DNA of 64,000 nucleotides from Geothermobacter hydrogeniphilus (GCF_002898515.1 NZ_PPFX01000001.1:124001-188000); one strand, 5' to 3'; positions 1-10,293 are shown, counted from the stretch's first letter. The notes: a model not told the origin generated them from the sequence alone. A program made the numbers and translations.

Positions 1-2
1 TG

Positions 3-308
3 GCCCGTCACAACCTGGATGACCAGTATTATGCCCGCCAGCTGCAGATGCTGGCCGCTTCCGGTGATTTGCTGTTGATCCTTGCCGACGGTCAGCACGA
101 CGCGGCCATCGATGCCGCGATTCAGGTGGCGCGTGACAAGGAGTGCGCGATCGCCGTTCTCTGTCCGGCCCGGCCCGGCTGGAACGGCCCCGCGATTGAT
201 TTCAAGCTTGAACTGGAAGCCGACAATACCGGTGAACTGGCAGAAACCGCTCTGCTTTTTGGCCGACTGTTGTGCGAACTGGTTGAACACGAACTGTTTG
301 GAATCTGA
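3..308 (+). CDS. SIS-domain sugar-phosphate isomerase-like protein (C-terminal part, cut by window edge)
   Basis: The reading frame is open from the first base, so the gene begins outside the window; about 101 residues are visible. The visible part looks like the second half of a sugar isomerase (SIS) domain of the GmhA/DiaA type: a phosphate-loop-side strand (SGDLLLILADG), an alternating alpha/beta stretch, and a C-terminal helix ending LLCELVEHELF, which is characteristic of that family. Known members isomerise sedoheptulose-7-phosphate for LPS core or bind DnaA. The usual serine/threonine-rich loop (S-T-S-G-N-S) is replaced here by ILADGQHD, so catalytic activity is uncertain. It ends 4 bases before the precorrin-2 dehydrogenase gene and may be co-transcribed with it. 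Confidence 0.6.
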   Translation, partial: ARHNLDDQYYARQLQMLAASGDLLLILADGQHDAAIDAAIQVARDKECAIAVLCPARPGWNGPAIDFKLELEADNTGELAETALLFGRLLCELVEHELFGI

Positions 309-312
309 TCTC

Positions 313-981
313 ATGTCCCTCTTCCCGGCAATGCTCGACCTGCAGGACCGGCTCTGCCTGGTGTTCGGTGGCGGTACGGTTGCCTGCCGCAAGCTGCAGT
401 CGCTGCTGGCGGCCGGAGCCCGGGTTCGCCTGGTGGCCCCCGACTGCCGGCGGCCGCCCGCGCGGGGAGAGTTTGAATGGTTGCGCCGCTGCTGGCGGCC
501 GGAGGACCTGAGTCCGGATATTCTGCTGGTGGTCGTGGCGACCGACAACCCGCGGGTCAACAGGGAGATTGCCGAGACGGCGAGGCGGATGAATATCCTG
601 GTCAATGCCGCCGCGGTCGGCGCTCGTGGCGACCTGCAGTTTCCGGCGGTGCGGCGCCGGGGGCGGCTGACCCTGGCGGTCGGTACCGAGGGGGGCAGTC
701 CGGCTTTGGCCGGGCTGGTTGCCGATCTGGCGCTGCAGCGCTTCGGTTCCGAATGGGAGTTTGTGGCTGAACTGGCCGCGGCGCTGCGGCGCTCCGCGTT
801 GACAGCCGCTTCGGGGCAGGAATATAATCAATCTTTTTTGCGCCTTTTGCTTGACGGCGGGTTGGCCGAGCTGGTTGCCCGGGGGCGTTGGAACGATGTG
901 GACCAGTTGTTGCAAACGGTCTGCGGTGGCAATTGCAGCCTGGCGGCATTGGGGCTGGAACGACCGGACGGGAACCCATGA
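313..981 (+). CDS. Precorrin-2 dehydrogenase / sirohydrochlorin ferrochelatase-like (siroheme synthase N-terminal domain)
   Basis: A 222-residue protein with an N-terminal Rossmann fold: FGGGTVACRK (about residues 17-26) is the NAD-binding glycine-rich loop of the CysG N-terminal/Met8 family. The family oxidises precorrin-2 to sirohydrochlorin and often inserts iron to make siroheme. No methyltransferase domain is attached; that activity is encoded downstream in the cobA-hemD fusion, so the two genes together cover the siroheme branch from uroporphyrinogen III. The ATG at 313 is chosen because it begins the conserved domain; the frame remains open further upstream. The stop overlaps the next ATG (ATGA), indicating translational coupling to ccsA. 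Confidence 0.85.
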   Translation: MSLFPAMLDLQDRLCLVFGGGTVACRKLQSLLAAGARVRLVAPDCRRPPARGEFEWLRRCWRPEDLSPDILLVVVATDNPRVNREIAETARRMNILVNAAAVGARGDLQFPAVRRRGRLTLAVGTEGGSPALAGLVADLALQRFGSEWEFVAELAAALRRSALTAASGQEYNQSFLRLLLDGGLAELVARGRWNDVDQLLQTVCGGNCSLAALGLERPDGNP

Positions 982-1814
982 GCATCAATATTCTCCTCTA
1001 CAAAATCACCCTGCTGGTTTATCTCGCGGCGACCATACTGTTCCTGGTCGATGTGATCACCCGTCGTGTCAAACTGGGTACAATCGCCCGCTGGATCCTG
1101 GGGGGAGGATTCCTTCTGCACTGCATCACCCTGGGGGCTCGCTACTTTGCCACCGGCCATGTCCCGGTAGTCAATCTGCATGAATCGCTCTCCTTTTTTG
1201 CCTGGGCGGTGATCGGCATCTTCTTCCTGTTTGATTTCAAATACCGACTTGATATTCTCGGCGCCTTCAGTTGTCCGCTGGCCCTGGCACTGATGATCCT
1301 CGGCGCGGCGACCACCGCACCGACGCCGACCGTCAACCCGGCCCTTGACAGCTGGTGGTTCCCGGTCCATGTCGCCCTGGCGTTTCTCGGTTATGCCGTC
1401 TTTGCCCTCTCCTTTGTCGCCGCGGTCATGTACCTGCTGCAGGAGAGGATGCTCAAAAGTAAGAGTTTCTCAGGGCTCTATTACCGCCTTCCGTCTCTGG
1501 AGATCCTTGACAATATCAACTACCGGTGTCTGACCATCGGCTTTCCGCTGATGACCATGGGGATTATTTCCGGGGCCGTGTGGGCCAACTCGGCCTGGGG
1601 CGGCTACTGGCGCTGGGATCCCAAGGAGACCTGGGCGCTGATCACCTGGTTCCTCTACGCGGCCCTGCTGCACGGTCGCCTGACCATCGGCTGGCGCGGA
1701 CGACGGGCGGCCATCTTCGCCATCATCGGATTTCTCTGCCTGATGTTTACCTTCTTCGGGGTGAACATGATGCTTTCGGATCTGCACAGTTTCAACGCCC
1801 TGGAAGGACGCTAG
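978..1814 (+). CDS. ccsA: Cytochrome c assembly protein CcsA/HemX-like
   Basis: A 278-residue polytopic membrane protein with about eight hydrophobic segments. The tryptophan-rich heme-handling motif [18 protein letters not shown] lies around residues 205-222 and defines the CcsA/CcmC/HemX superfamily. CcsA works with ResB/Ccs1 to bring heme across the membrane for attachment to c-type apocytochromes; HemX relatives beside hemA in Gram-positive bacteria affect glutamyl-tRNA reductase levels. The full WWD motif favours heme transport here, but the position immediately upstream of hemA fits either role. No ccs1/resB gene is seen in the window. The ATG at 978 overlaps the stop of the previous gene. 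Confidence 0.85.
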   Translation: MSINILLYKITLLVYLAATILFLVDVITRRVKLGTIARWILGGGFLLHCITLGARYFATGHVPVVNLHESLSFFAWAVIGIFFLFDFKYRLDILGAFSCPLALALMILGAATTAPTPTVNPALDSWWFPVHVALAFLGYAVFALSFVAAVMYLLQERMLKSKSFSGLYYRLPSLEILDNINYRCLTIGFPLMTMGIISGAVWANSAWGGYWRWDPKETWALITWFLYAALLHGRLTIGWRGRRAAIFAIIGFLCLMFTFFGVNMMLSDLHSFNALEGR

Positions 1815-1830
1815 GGGAGTTACGCGCTGT

Positions 1831-3186
1831 ATGAATATTATTGTTGTTGGTCTCAGCCACCATTCCGCGCCGGTGGAAATTCGGGAGAAAGTCGCCTTCT
1901 CGCCGAATGACATGAAGCGTCCGTTGCGGCAGGTGCTCGATCTGCCGGATATCGGTGAGGCGATGATCGTTTCCACCTGCAACCGGGTGGAGATCTATGC
2001 CACAAGTCGCAACCCCGACGCCGGCATCGCCGGTTTGCGCCGTTTTATGGCGGATTTTCACCAGCTTCCCCAGGATGATCTGCAGCCGCATCTCTACGAT
2101 TACCAGGGCGAGGAGGCGATCCGTCATGTCTTCCGGGTTTCGGCCAGCCTCGATTCGATGGTGATCGGTGAACCGCAGATCCTCGGTCAGATCAAGACCG
2201 CCTATGGCTACGCTGCCGAATTCAAGACCGTCGGCCTGATCCTCAACCGTTTTCTGCACAAGGCCTTCTCGGTCGCCAAGCGGGTGCGGACAGAAACCAA
2301 TATCGCCGGCAACGCGGTCTCGGTGTCCTTTGCCGCGGTGGAACTGGCGCGCAAAATTTTCGGTTCGCTCGACAACAAGACGGTGCTGCTGATCGGTGCC
2401 GGGGAGATGTGCGAACTGGCGGCCAAGCATTTTATCAACAACGGTGTCGGCCGGGTGCTGGTCACCAACCGGACGTTCTCCCGGGCGGAGAGGCTCGCCG
2501 CCGAGTTCGCCGGGCGGGCGATTCCCTTCGAGGAGTTCCCTGAGCATTTGCACCTCGCCGACATCGTCCTCACTTCGACCGGCGCGCCGACCTGTATCCT
2601 CGATCGTCCCCGGGTTGAGAAGGTACTCAAGATCCGCAAGAACAAACCGATGTTCTTTATCGATATCGCCGTCCCGCGGGATATCGAACCGCAGGTCAAC
2701 GGAGTGCCCAACGTCTATCTCTACGACGTCGACGATCTGCAGGGGGTGGTTCAGGCCAATCTCAAGGAACGGCATAAAGAGGCGAAGAAGGCCGAAGAGA
2801 TCATCGATCTGGAAATCGGCCAGTTCCATGCCTGGATGGCGACGCTCCAGGTCAAGCCGACCATTGTCTCCCTGCGGCGCAAGTTCGAGGAGATCCGCCG
2901 CGGCGAGGTGGAAAAGACCCTGCGTAACCTCAAGCATGTCGACCAGAAGCAGGAGAAGGCCATCGAAGCCTTGACCTCCGCGATCATCAACAAGATCCTG
3001 CATCCGGCGATCAGCGCCCTGAAAGAGAAGCAGAATGGCGAGGGGGACAACTTCGTCGATGCCGTACGAACCCTGTTTGCCCTCGAAGGGACCGCGGGAG
3101 AAACGCAATTCAAGCCGTTGGCGGTGGATGACGAAGGCCTCGAAACAGATCAACCGACACCCGATCAGAGTCAAGGAGCGAAATAA
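1831..3186 (+). CDS. hemA: Glutamyl-tRNA reductase
   Basis: Reduces glutamyl-tRNA(Glu) to glutamate-1-semialdehyde with NADPH, the first committed step of C5-pathway tetrapyrrole synthesis. At 451 residues it has the usual family length. STCNRVEIY contains the nucleophilic cysteine (C50) that forms the thioester intermediate; [10 protein letters not shown] is a second signature; [17 protein letters not shown] (about residue 188 on) is the NADPH-binding fold; the C-terminal third is the helical dimerisation domain. It lies 16 bases after ccsA and 5 bases before hemC. hemL (the next enzyme) is not in the window. Confidence 0.97.
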   Translation: MNIIVVGLSHHSAPVEIREKVAFSPNDMKRPLRQVLDLPDIGEAMIVSTCNRVEIYATSRNPDAGIAGLRRFMADFHQLPQDDLQPHLYDYQGEEAIRHVFRVSASLDSMVIGEPQILGQIKTAYGYAAEFKTVGLILNRFLHKAFSVAKRVRTETNIAGNAVSVSFAAVELARKIFGSLDNKTVLLIGAGEMCELAAKHFINNGVGRVLVTNRTFSRAERLAAEFAGRAIPFEEFPEHLHLADIVLTSTGAPTCILDRPRVEKVLKIRKNKPMFFIDIAVPRDIEPQVNGVPNVYLYDVDDLQGVVQANLKERHKEAKKAEEIIDLEIGQFHAWMATLQVKPTIVSLRRKFEEIRRGEVEKTLRNLKHVDQKQEKAIEALTSAIINKILHPAISALKEKQNGEGDNFVDAVRTLFALEGTAGETQFKPLAVDDEGLETDQPTPDQSQGAK

Positions 3187-3191
3187 TTATC

Positions 3192-4154
3192 ATGGCGAAG
3201 AAAACCCTGCGCATCGGCACCCGTGCCAGTCAACTGGCCCTCTGGCAGGCCAACTGGGTCAAGTCCGAACTGGAAAAACGTTACCCGGATCTCGACGTCA
3301 CTCTGACCAAAATCAAGACCCAGGGTGACAAGATTCTCGATGTGCCGCTGGCGATGGTCGGCGGCAAGGGCTTGTTCGTCAAGGAAATCGAAGAGGCGAT
3401 GCTGCGCGGCGAGGTCGATATCGCCGTGCATTCGATGAAGGATGTGCCGACCATCTTTCCTGCCGGTCTTGCCCTGCGCTGCATCACCGCCCGTGAGGAT
3501 GTCCGCGATATCTGCATCCTCAAGCCCGGGTTCAAGAGTTTTCGGGATCTGCCGCAGGGGGCGCGCATCGGCACCTCGTCTCTGCGCCGCAAGGCCTGTC
3601 TGCTGCAGGTGCGTCCCGATTTTCAGATGGTCGATATCCGCGGCAATGTTGAAACCCGCATCCGCAAGCTGACCGAAGAGGACCTCGATGCCGTGGTGCT
3701 GGCCGCCGCCGGCATGAAGCGGCTCGGTTTCGGCAACCAGATCTCTGAATATCTGCCGGTCGATGTCTCCCTGCCGGCTATCGGTCAGGGCGCGCTCGGC
3801 CTGGAAAGCCGTATCGATGACGCCGAGACCAACGAGCTGATTGATTTCTTCAATGAACCCGAGACCGCCGCCGCGGTCACCGCGGAGCGGGCTCTGCTGG
3901 CCCGGCTCGAAGGTGGCTGCCAGGTGCCGATTGCCGCCTATGGTACGGTTGAGGAAGAACGGTTGACCCTCAGCGGCCTGGTGGCCAGCGTCGACGGCAA
4001 GGAGATCATCCAGGGACAGGTCGAAGGGCCCGCCGCCGAGGCCGGACAGCTTGGCGTCTCGCTGGCTGATGATCTGCTGATTCGTGGGGCCGGTCGGATT
4101 CTCAACGAGGTTTACGGCATCGAAACCTTCCATCCGAACAAGGAAGACGTTTAA
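3192..4154 (+). CDS. hemC: Hydroxymethylbilane synthase (porphobilinogen deaminase)
   Basis: Polymerises four porphobilinogen units into hydroxymethylbilane. The 320-residue protein begins with the signature LRIGTRASQLALWQA, carries the catalytic aspartate in HSMKDVP (D84), arginine-rich substrate-binding stretches (GTSSLRRKACL), and the cofactor-attachment cysteine C243 in LEGGCQVPIAAYG, which holds the dipyrromethane primer. All key residues are present. It follows hemA by 5 bases and precedes cobA-hemD, so its unstable product is made next to the enzyme that cyclises it. Confidence 0.97.
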   Translation: MAKKTLRIGTRASQLALWQANWVKSELEKRYPDLDVTLTKIKTQGDKILDVPLAMVGGKGLFVKEIEEAMLRGEVDIAVHSMKDVPTIFPAGLALRCITAREDVRDICILKPGFKSFRDLPQGARIGTSSLRRKACLLQVRPDFQMVDIRGNVETRIRKLTEEDLDAVVLAAAGMKRLGFGNQISEYLPVDVSLPAIGQGALGLESRIDDAETNELIDFFNEPETAAAVTAERALLARLEGGCQVPIAAYGTVEEERLTLSGLVASVDGKEIIQGQVEGPAAEAGQLGVSLADDLLIRGAGRILNEVYGIETFHPNKEDV

Positions 4155-4164
4155 CCCGCAGCCG

Positions 4165-5706
4165 ATGGCAGAGCAGCTTTTATTTTCCGGTATGGTTTAC
4201 CTGGTCGGCGCCGGGCCCGGTGATCCCGGGTTGATGACGACCCGGGGCCTGGCCTGCCTGCGGCGTGCCGAGGTGGTGATCTACGACTACCTGGCCAACC
4301 CGGTGTTTCTCGACGAGGCTCCGGCGGCGGAGAAAATCTATGTCGGCAAGACCCGCGGGTGCCACCATACTTCCCAGGCGGACATCAACCAACTGCTGAT
4401 CGACAAGGCGCGTACCGGCAAACAGGTGGTCCGACTGAAAGGGGGCGATCCCTTTATTTTCGGTCGCGGTGGTGAAGAGGCCCTGGCGCTGCATGAGGCC
4501 GGCATTCCCTTTGAAGTGGTCCCCGGGGTCACGGCCGGGTTCGCCGCCGCCGCCTATGCGGGCATTCCTCTTACTCATCGGGATTTCACCACCAGCCTGG
4601 CGCTCTTTACCGGTCATGAGAAGCCGGAGAAGAAACTTTCCAGCCTCGAATGGAGCAAGCTGGCAACCGGAGTCGGGACCCAGGTGTTCTACATGGGGAT
4701 GGCCAACCTGGCGGTGATCAGCGAGCAACTGGTCCGCCACGGGCGGTCCCCTGAAACGCCGGTGGCGGTGATCCGCTGGGCGACCACGCCGCGCCAGCAG
4801 GTGGTGGAAGGGACTCTGGCCGATATCGTTGACCGGGTCGCGGCCGCCGGCCTCAAGCCGCCGGCGGTGATCGTGGTCGGCGAGGTGGTCAGCCTGCGCC
4901 GGCAGTTGCGCTGGTTCGAAGATCGTCCGCTGCTCGGAAAGCGGGTGCTGGTGACCCGGGCCGCCGGTCAGGCCGGGGACTTTGTCCGCCAGCTTGAACA
5001 GCAGGGGGCCGAGGCGCTTCCCTGCCCGGTCATCGAACTGGTCGACCCGGAGGATTTTGCTCCACTCGATGCCCAGATTGAGCATCTGGCCGATTTTGAC
5101 AGCCTGATTCTGACCTCAGCCAATGCCGTGGAGCGTTTTTTCGCCCGCCTTCGCGGCAAGGGGCTTGATTTGCGTGCGCTGGCCGGTTTGCGGGTGGTGG
5201 CGGTGGGGCCGAAGACGGCACGTTGCATTGCCGCGCAGGGCATCAATCCCGACCTGGTTCCGGTAGACAGCCGTGCCGAGGGGGTGGTTGCCGAACTGCT
5301 GCTGGCCGAAGGCGTCAGAAACCAGCGGATTCTCTACCCACGGGCGGCGCTTGCCCGTCCGGTGATTCCCGAGCAGCTGACCGCCGCCGGGGCCGAGGTC
5401 GAGGCGCCGGTGCTCTACCGCACCCTGCCGGCCGGCGAGGGTGCCGGCCGTCTGCAGCAGGCCCTGCTCGGCGGACTGGATGCCGTGACATTTACGTCGT
5501 CATCGACCGTGACCAACCTGTTTGCTCTGGCCGATGAGGAGCAGCGCGCTCAACTGAGTCGTCTGCCGCTCTTCTCCATCGGCCCCGAAACCAGTAAAAC
5601 CTTGCGGCGACATGGATTGCCGGTCGCCGCAGAGGCTTCTTTTTCGACCCTTGAGGGGCTGGTCGCCAGCCTGATCGAATATTATCGAAAACCGGCCAAA
5701 GGCTAA
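4165..5706 (+). CDS. cobA: Fused uroporphyrinogen-III C-methyltransferase / uroporphyrinogen-III synthase
   Basis: A 513-residue two-domain enzyme. Residues about 10-250 are the SAM-dependent methyltransferase (CobA/SUMT): [19 protein letters not shown] at the start, [17 protein letters not shown], and [22 protein letters not shown], all classic signatures. Residues about 255-510 are a HemD fold ([20 protein letters not shown] onward, [12 protein letters not shown] near the end). HemD cyclises hydroxymethylbilane to uroporphyrinogen III; CobA then methylates it to precorrin-2, the branch to siroheme and cobalamin. The ATG at 4165 is the first after the hemC stop; an internal ATG at 4192 immediately before the domain is a credible alternative because neither has a strong ribosome-binding site. 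Confidence 0.93.
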   Translation: MAEQLLFSGMVYLVGAGPGDPGLMTTRGLACLRRAEVVIYDYLANPVFLDEAPAAEKIYVGKTRGCHHTSQADINQLLIDKARTGKQVVRLKGGDPFIFGRGGEEALALHEAGIPFEVVPGVTAGFAAAAYAGIPLTHRDFTTSLALFTGHEKPEKKLSSLEWSKLATGVGTQVFYMGMANLAVISEQLVRHGRSPETPVAVIRWATTPRQQVVEGTLADIVDRVAAAGLKPPAVIVVGEVVSLRRQLRWFEDRPLLGKRVLVTRAAGQAGDFVRQLEQQGAEALPCPVIELVDPEDFAPLDAQIEHLADFDSLILTSANAVERFFARLRGKGLDLRALAGLRVVAVGPKTARCIAAQGINPDLVPVDSRAEGVVAELLLAEGVRNQRILYPRAALARPVIPEQLTAAGAEVEAPVLYRTLPAGEGAGRLQQALLGGLDAVTFTSSSTVTNLFALADEEQRAQLSRLPLFSIGPETSKTLRRHGLPVAAEASFSTLEGLVASLIEYYRKPAKG

Positions 5707-5796
5707 GGGCAAAAGGCCAAGGGGAAGACCCTCTTCCCTGATTGTTGCCGTCAGCCTTTAGCCCTGGGCCCTTAGCCGACCCTGAGGAGTGCCCCC

Positions 5797-6771
5797 ATGT
5801 TTTTCCCCGAATACCGCGGCCGGCGTCTTCGCCGCAATCACAATCTGCGCCGCATGGTGCGTGAAACCCACCTGCGTGTCGATGACCTGATCTACCCGAT
5901 GTTTTCCGCCTTCGGAGAGCGGATCAAAAAGGAAATCCCGTCGATGCCCGGTATCTACCAGCAGTCGATCGACAACATCGTTGCTGAAGCGCAGGAGGTG
6001 CATGCTCTCGGCATCCCGGCGGTGATCCTGTTCGGCATTCCGGAATGCAAGGATCCTCTCGGTCAGGACGCCTATGATGACGAGGGCATCATTCAACGCA
6101 CGGTACGCGCCATCAAGGAGGCGGTGCCGGAGCTGACGGTGATCACCGATGTCTGCATGTGTGAATACACTGATCACGGTCATTGCGGGGTGATCCGGGA
6201 GGGGGATGTCGACAACGACGAGACCCTCAATCTGCTGGCAGCCGAGGCCCTTTCCCATGCCCGGGCCGGGGCCGATATCGTCGCTCCCTCGGATATGATG
6301 GACGGCCGGGTGGCGGCGATCCGCGAAATTCTCGATGCCAATGGTTTCACCGACATCCCGGTGATGAGCTACGCGGTCAAGTACGCCAGTGCCTATTACG
6401 GACCGTTTCGGGACGCGGCCGATTCGACGCCGCAGTTCGGCGACCGGCGTTCCTACCAGATGGACCCGGCAAACCGTATCGAGGCCTTCCGTGAGGCGGC
6501 ACTCGATGTTCAGGAGTGTGCCGATTTCCTGATGGTCAAGCCGGCCCTGGCCTATCTCGACATTATTCGCGATATCAAGGAACGTTTTGACCTGCCGCTG
6601 GTCTGCTACAATGTCTCCGGTGAGTACTCGATGATCAAGGCGGCGGCCGAGAAGGGCTGGATCGATGAGGAGCGGGTGGTGATGGAAACCCTGGTCGGCA
6701 TGAAACGGGCCGGGGCCGACCTGATCATCACCTACCATGCCAAGCAGGCGGCGAAGCTGCTGGGGGCCTGA
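5797..6771 (+). CDS. hemB: Delta-aminolevulinic acid dehydratase (porphobilinogen synthase)
   Basis: Condenses two 5-aminolevulinate molecules to porphobilinogen. The 324-residue sequence has both active-site lysines: K195 in [17 protein letters not shown] and the Schiff-base lysine K248 in [10 protein letters not shown]. The cysteine-rich metal site [14 protein letters not shown] (C120, C122, C130) indicates the zinc-dependent type. A GAGGAG ribosome-binding site precedes ATG 5797. It closes the tetrapyrrole cluster; a 90-base gap separates it from cobA-hemD and a strong hairpin follows at 6798. Confidence 0.97.
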   Translation: MFFPEYRGRRLRRNHNLRRMVRETHLRVDDLIYPMFSAFGERIKKEIPSMPGIYQQSIDNIVAEAQEVHALGIPAVILFGIPECKDPLGQDAYDDEGIIQRTVRAIKEAVPELTVITDVCMCEYTDHGHCGVIREGDVDNDETLNLLAAEALSHARAGADIVAPSDMMDGRVAAIREILDANGFTDIPVMSYAVKYASAYYGPFRDAADSTPQFGDRRSYQMDPANRIEAFREAALDVQECADFLMVKPALAYLDIIRDIKERFDLPLVCYNVSGEYSMIKAAAEKGWIDEERVVMETLVGMKRAGADLIITYHAKQAAKLLGA

Positions 6772-6797
6772 GGCTTCACGGCCTCGTCGGGTGAAAT

Positions 6798-6830
6798 AAG
6801 CGGGGGCATCCACTGTGGATGCCCCCGCTT
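6798..6830 (+). terminator. Strong hairpin after hemB
   Basis: A perfect 15-bp inverted repeat (AAGCGGGGGCATCCA, CTG loop, TGGATGCCCCCGCTT) starts 26 bases after the hemB stop. There is no long T run after it on either strand (only TT), so it may terminate poorly by itself or mainly protect the mRNA end. Confidence 0.65.
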
Positions 6831-6917
6831 CGTCTGGACTGATTCAGGTTCGAGCGTCCGCCCTTTTCATCCGGCAGAAACCTGCGGAGCCGGGTATAAT
6901 GAAGGGCAGGAGTCCCC

Positions 6918-7595
6918 ATGACCGAGATCCCTTCACCACAGCCGTTGAGCCGTTCCGAACAGATTACGGCCATTTCACACTATTATCGGGCCGAGGTGCA
7001 GCGTAGCCTCGCCTGGCGTGAGCGTCTCGACCGGACCACCAACTGGGCCGGAGTGACCTCGACCGCTTTTCTTGGCTTCGGTTTTGCCCACCCGGAGATC
7101 CATCATTCGATTTTTATCTTCGGTTTCGCCATTCTGCATATCCTGCTGTTTATCGAAGCGCGGCGCTTTCGTTTTTACGATGCCTACGAATATCGTGTCC
7201 GGCTGTTGAATCAGCACTTCATTTACGATATCTTGGCACACGGCACCCTGCCGACCGATTTCGATGCCGCCGATGAAAGCTACTGGCGCGCCGAGCTCGC
7301 CTCGGATCTGCGTTATCCGCAGTACAAGATGAGCCTGCGGGCGGCCCTGGCCAGGCGGTTGCGGTCCAATTACATTTATCTTTTCACGCTGCTGGTGCTG
7401 GCCTGGCTGGTGAAGATCTGGATTCATCCGGTGGTTGCCACCTCCTGGTCCGGTTTTGTCCGCCAGGGGGCCATCGGCATGCTGCCCGGTAGTTTCACCT
7501 TCGGTCTGATGGGACTCTTTTTCGCCTACCTGTGGTTGCTCAGTCGCCTCGGACGCAAACCGAGCGGCGGGCGGGACCTGCTGCATACCAAATAA
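6918..7595 (+). CDS. DUF2270 family integral membrane protein
   Basis: A 225-residue protein. The opening ITAISHYYRAEVQRSLAWR and DRTTNWAGVTSTAFLGFGF match the DUF2270 family, whose role is unknown. Four hydrophobic segments are visible: about residues 44-56 and 62-77 (an N-terminal hairpin), 150-168, and 195-215. An AGGAG ribosome-binding site sits 4-8 bases before ATG 6918 and a TATAAT box at 6894-6899 could be its -10 element. It is read in the same direction as the M16 peptidase 21 bases downstream and may share a transcript with it. Confidence 0.8.
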   Translation: MTEIPSPQPLSRSEQITAISHYYRAEVQRSLAWRERLDRTTNWAGVTSTAFLGFGFAHPEIHHSIFIFGFAILHILLFIEARRFRFYDAYEYRVRLLNQHFIYDILAHGTLPTDFDAADESYWRAELASDLRYPQYKMSLRAALARRLRSNYIYLFTLLVLAWLVKIWIHPVVATSWSGFVRQGAIGMLPGSFTFGLMGLFFAYLWLLSRLGRKPSGGRDLLHTK

Positions 7596-7616
7596 CCAGT
7601 CGAGACGATCACATCC

Positions 7617-8903
7617 ATGCCTATTCACGAAGAAGTTCTGCCCAATGGTCTGCGCCTGGTGCTGGCTGACATGCCGTACCTGCACAGCCTGGAAATGGTC
7701 TGCTATGTCGGAGCCGGAGGCCGCAACGAGACGGTCGAACTTTCCGGGATTTCCCATTTTGTCGAGCACATGCTGTTTCGCGGTTGTGAAGGCTATGACG
7801 ACAGTATTTCCCTGGAGCGGGCATTCGAGGCGCTGGGGGGGGGCGTCAATGCCACCACCGATGCCGATACCACCTGTTTTTTCAGCCGTCTCCATCCCGA
7901 ACGTCTTGCCGAGGGTGCTGACCTGTTTGCCCGTTTGCTTTGCAAGCCACAGTGGAACGCGATTGAGACCGAGCGGCGGATCATCCTGGAGGAAGCCCGG
8001 GAAGATTTGAACGAGGCGGGGGAGATTATCAATAGCGATACCCTGACCAATGCCCTGCTGTGGCCCGACCATCCCCTCGGCCGACCGCTGATCGGCAGCG
8101 AATCGACCCTGCGGAAGATCGCTCTGCCGCAGCTGCAGCAGTACCATCGCAGTTATTACAGCCCGCGGAATGTCCTGGTAGCCGTGGCGGGTAAACTGCC
8201 GGGGCCGCGGTCGCACGAGGCGCTCCGCGAAGCCTTCACCTCCTGGAGAGGGGCGGAGGTCGCTGCTCCGTTGCCGGCTTCGTCCCTGCCGGAACAGGGC
8301 CGTCCGCAAAGTTGTTGGGTGCATGACTCCAGCTCCCAGTTGAATCTGCAGTTTGCCCTGCAGATCCCCTGGGGCAGGTCTCATCCCGATTCCTTTGCGC
8401 TGCGTATCTGGCGGCGTATTCTTTCCTGGGGCGGGACCTCACGCCTGATGCTTCGACTGCGCGAGGAACTCGGTCTGACCTACCATGTCGAGGCCGGACT
8501 GAACATGTTGAGCGATACCGGCTGCCTGACCGTGGATCTGGCCGTCCCTCCGGAGCGATTGCTGCAGGCGGTGGAGGAGGTCCTGTCGCTGCTGCTGGAG
8601 ATGGGGACCCGTCCTGTTGCCGAGGAGGAACTGCAACGCACCCTGCGCAACTTTCGCTATGATCTCGATTACAGCCGCGACCTGCCTGAAGAATTGGCGG
8701 TACGTTATGGTTGGGGCACCCTGGTCGGTTACCGGCGCAGTTTCGAGCGGGACCTGGCCGATGCCGAGGCCCTGACCGGAGAGACCCTGCAGCGGGTGGC
8801 CCGTGAGTTGCTGGTTCCCGGGAGATTGGCCCTGGCGGTCGTCGGGCCCTGGCGATCGGCTGATCGTCCGAAGGTGGAGGCGCTGCTGGAGCGTTGGAGT
8901 TGA
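7617..8903 (+). CDS. M16 family zinc metallopeptidase
   Basis: A 428-residue member of the pitrilysin/processing-peptidase family. The inverted zinc motif HxxEH is present as HFVEH (about residues 47-51), with the downstream glutamate expected in EEAREDLNE, so the N-terminal domain should be catalytic. The second half (from about residue 200) is the inactive partner domain with the R/Y pair region YHVEAGLNMLSDTGCLTVD. No signal peptide is seen, suggesting a cytoplasmic processing or peptide-degrading role. It ends just before a terminator, facing the aminotransferase gene. Confidence 0.9.
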   Translation: MPIHEEVLPNGLRLVLADMPYLHSLEMVCYVGAGGRNETVELSGISHFVEHMLFRGCEGYDDSISLERAFEALGGGVNATTDADTTCFFSRLHPERLAEGADLFARLLCKPQWNAIETERRIILEEAREDLNEAGEIINSDTLTNALLWPDHPLGRPLIGSESTLRKIALPQLQQYHRSYYSPRNVLVAVAGKLPGPRSHEALREAFTSWRGAEVAAPLPASSLPEQGRPQSCWVHDSSSQLNLQFALQIPWGRSHPDSFALRIWRRILSWGGTSRLMLRLREELGLTYHVEAGLNMLSDTGCLTVDLAVPPERLLQAVEEVLSLLLEMGTRPVAEEELQRTLRNFRYDLDYSRDLPEELAVRYGWGTLVGYRRSFERDLADAEALTGETLQRVARELLVPGRLALAVVGPWRSADRPKVEALLERWS

Positions 8904-8939
8904 GGTGAGGTGCCGGTTGTCGGGAACCGACGAATTCAG

Positions 8940-8977
8940 GGGCCCTGTCCGGAGAGATTCCGGGCAGGGCCCTTTTT
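8940..8977 (+). terminator. Intrinsic terminator between convergent genes
   Basis: GGGCCCTGTCCGG and CCGGGCAGGGCCC form a 13-bp stem with one G-T wobble and an AGAGATT loop, followed by TTTTT (8973-8977). It terminates the M16 peptidase transcript. The stem could also slow transcription arriving from the aminotransferase gene on the other strand, although that side lacks a T run. Confidence 0.85.
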
Positions 8978-8988
8978 ATTCGGTTGAA

Positions 8989-10293
8989 TCAGAGCCCGAG
9001 GTACTGAGGTACGACTTCGGCAAGGGTGCGGAAGATTTTGCGGAACTCGTCCTCGTTGCGTTCCAGCAGGGTGATACGGAAACCGCGTTCGGGGGTCGAG
9101 AAGGAGGAGAGCGGAACCACGCAGATGCCGGTGGAGGCGAGCAGGTAGTAGACGAAGCGCTTGTCGAGGGCGATGTCCGGTTCGGTGACCAGCTGTTCGA
9201 CCAGTTCTTTGACTTCCGGAGTTTCGATCGGCAGACTCTGGCGGTCGTTGAGGCTTCCCCGTTCGAAGACCACGCTCATGTAGAAGGCGCCATTGGTGCG
9301 GTTGACTTCCAGCCCGGGAACGTCCTTGAGCAGCTCGTAGGCGATGTTGGAATACTTTTCGTAACGGGCCGTGCGCTCCTTGAGCCAACCGGGATATTCG
9401 GGATGGCTGAGAATCTTCGGGATCGCTTTCTGCGGCAGGGTGGTGGAACAGACCTCGACCATTTTCGAATCAAGGATGCTCTGGATATAGCGGGCGAACA
9501 CCGGATCTTTGTCGGCATTGTAGACCTCGATCCAGCCGCAGCGGGCGCCCGGCCAGGGTGCTTCCTTGCTGATGCCCTTCATCGAGATGCCCGGCACGTC
9601 GCCGATCAGGTCGGAGAGCGGCCGGGTCATCTGGCCATTGTAGACAATGTTCTGGTAGACTTCGTCGATGATCACGAACAGGTCATATTCCCCGGCAACG
9701 GCAATCATTTCGCGCAGGATGCGTTCCGGGTAGACGGCGCCGGTCGGGTTGTCGGGATTGATGATCAGCAGACCGGCGATGGAGGGATTGTACTTGATCG
9801 ACAGCCGCAGGTCGTCGAGGTCTGGATACCAGTGATTGTGAGGGTCAAGCCGGTAGGTGACCGGGGCCTGTCCGGAGTGGGCGCCTTCCGCCGAGGAGTG
9901 GGTCGAGTAGGTCGGCGAGGGGCCGATGACCCGCGCTTCGCGGCGCAGCAGACCGTAGACTTTCTGAATGGCGTCGCCGAGGCCATTGAAAAAGATGACA
10001 TCTTCAGCCGTGATCTGCGCCCCGCCGCGGGCGTTGGTCTGTTCGGCAATGAACTGGCGGGTTTCCAGCACACCCTTGGTCGCGCAGTAGCTGTAGCTGC
10101 AGTCCTGCATAGCCAGATCGGCGACGATTTTTTTCATCCAGACCGGAATTTTCTCACCCTTGGCGATCGGATCACCGATGTTTTCCATGTTGGTCTTGAT
10201 GCCGAGCTGTTGCAGTTTTTCGGCGATCTCAACGATCGCGCGAATTTCGTAAACCCATTCCCCTGCGCCGATGTGGACGATATTCTTGCGCAT
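8989..10293 (-). CDS. Class I/II pyridoxal-phosphate aminotransferase, probably alanine-forming (from its leader)
   Basis: A 434-residue fold-type I aminotransferase. The PLP lysine is K243 in ISKEAPWPGARCGW, with NPDNPTG (N182) and the cofactor-binding aspartate D210 in VIIDEVY. The family covers aspartate, alanine and aromatic transaminases, and substrate cannot be read from sequence alone. The leader upstream on the same strand encodes a peptide with 11 alanines in 37 residues ahead of an intrinsic terminator. If that is an attenuator, the enzyme should supply alanine, for example pyruvate plus glutamate to alanine; this is inference. ATG 10293 is preceded by an AGGGGAGC ribosome-binding site. 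Confidence 0.9.
   Translation of the reverse strand: MRKNIVHIGAGEWVYEIRAIVEIAEKLQQLGIKTNMENIGDPIAKGEKIPVWMKKIVADLAMQDCSYSYCATKGVLETRQFIAEQTNARGGAQITAEDVIFFNGLGDAIQKVYGLLRREARVIGPSPTYSTHSSAEGAHSGQAPVTYRLDPHNHWYPDLDDLRLSIKYNPSIAGLLIINPDNPTGAVYPERILREMIAVAGEYDLFVIIDEVYQNIVYNGQMTRPLSDLIGDVPGISMKGISKEAPWPGARCGWIEVYNADKDPVFARYIQSILDSKMVEVCSTTLPQKAIPKILSHPEYPGWLKERTARYEKYSNIAYELLKDVPGLEVNRTNGAFYMSVVFERGSLNDRQSLPIETPEVKELVEQLVTEPDIALDKRFVYYLLASTGICVVPLSSFSTPERGFRITLLERNEDEFRKIFRTLAEVVPQYLGL

Noticed and set aside
5722-5738. GGGAAGA/TCTTCCC hairpin between cobA-hemD and hemB
   Set aside because: Short stem and no T run. The surrounding sequence is low-complexity intergenic text, and hemB is probably still read from upstream.
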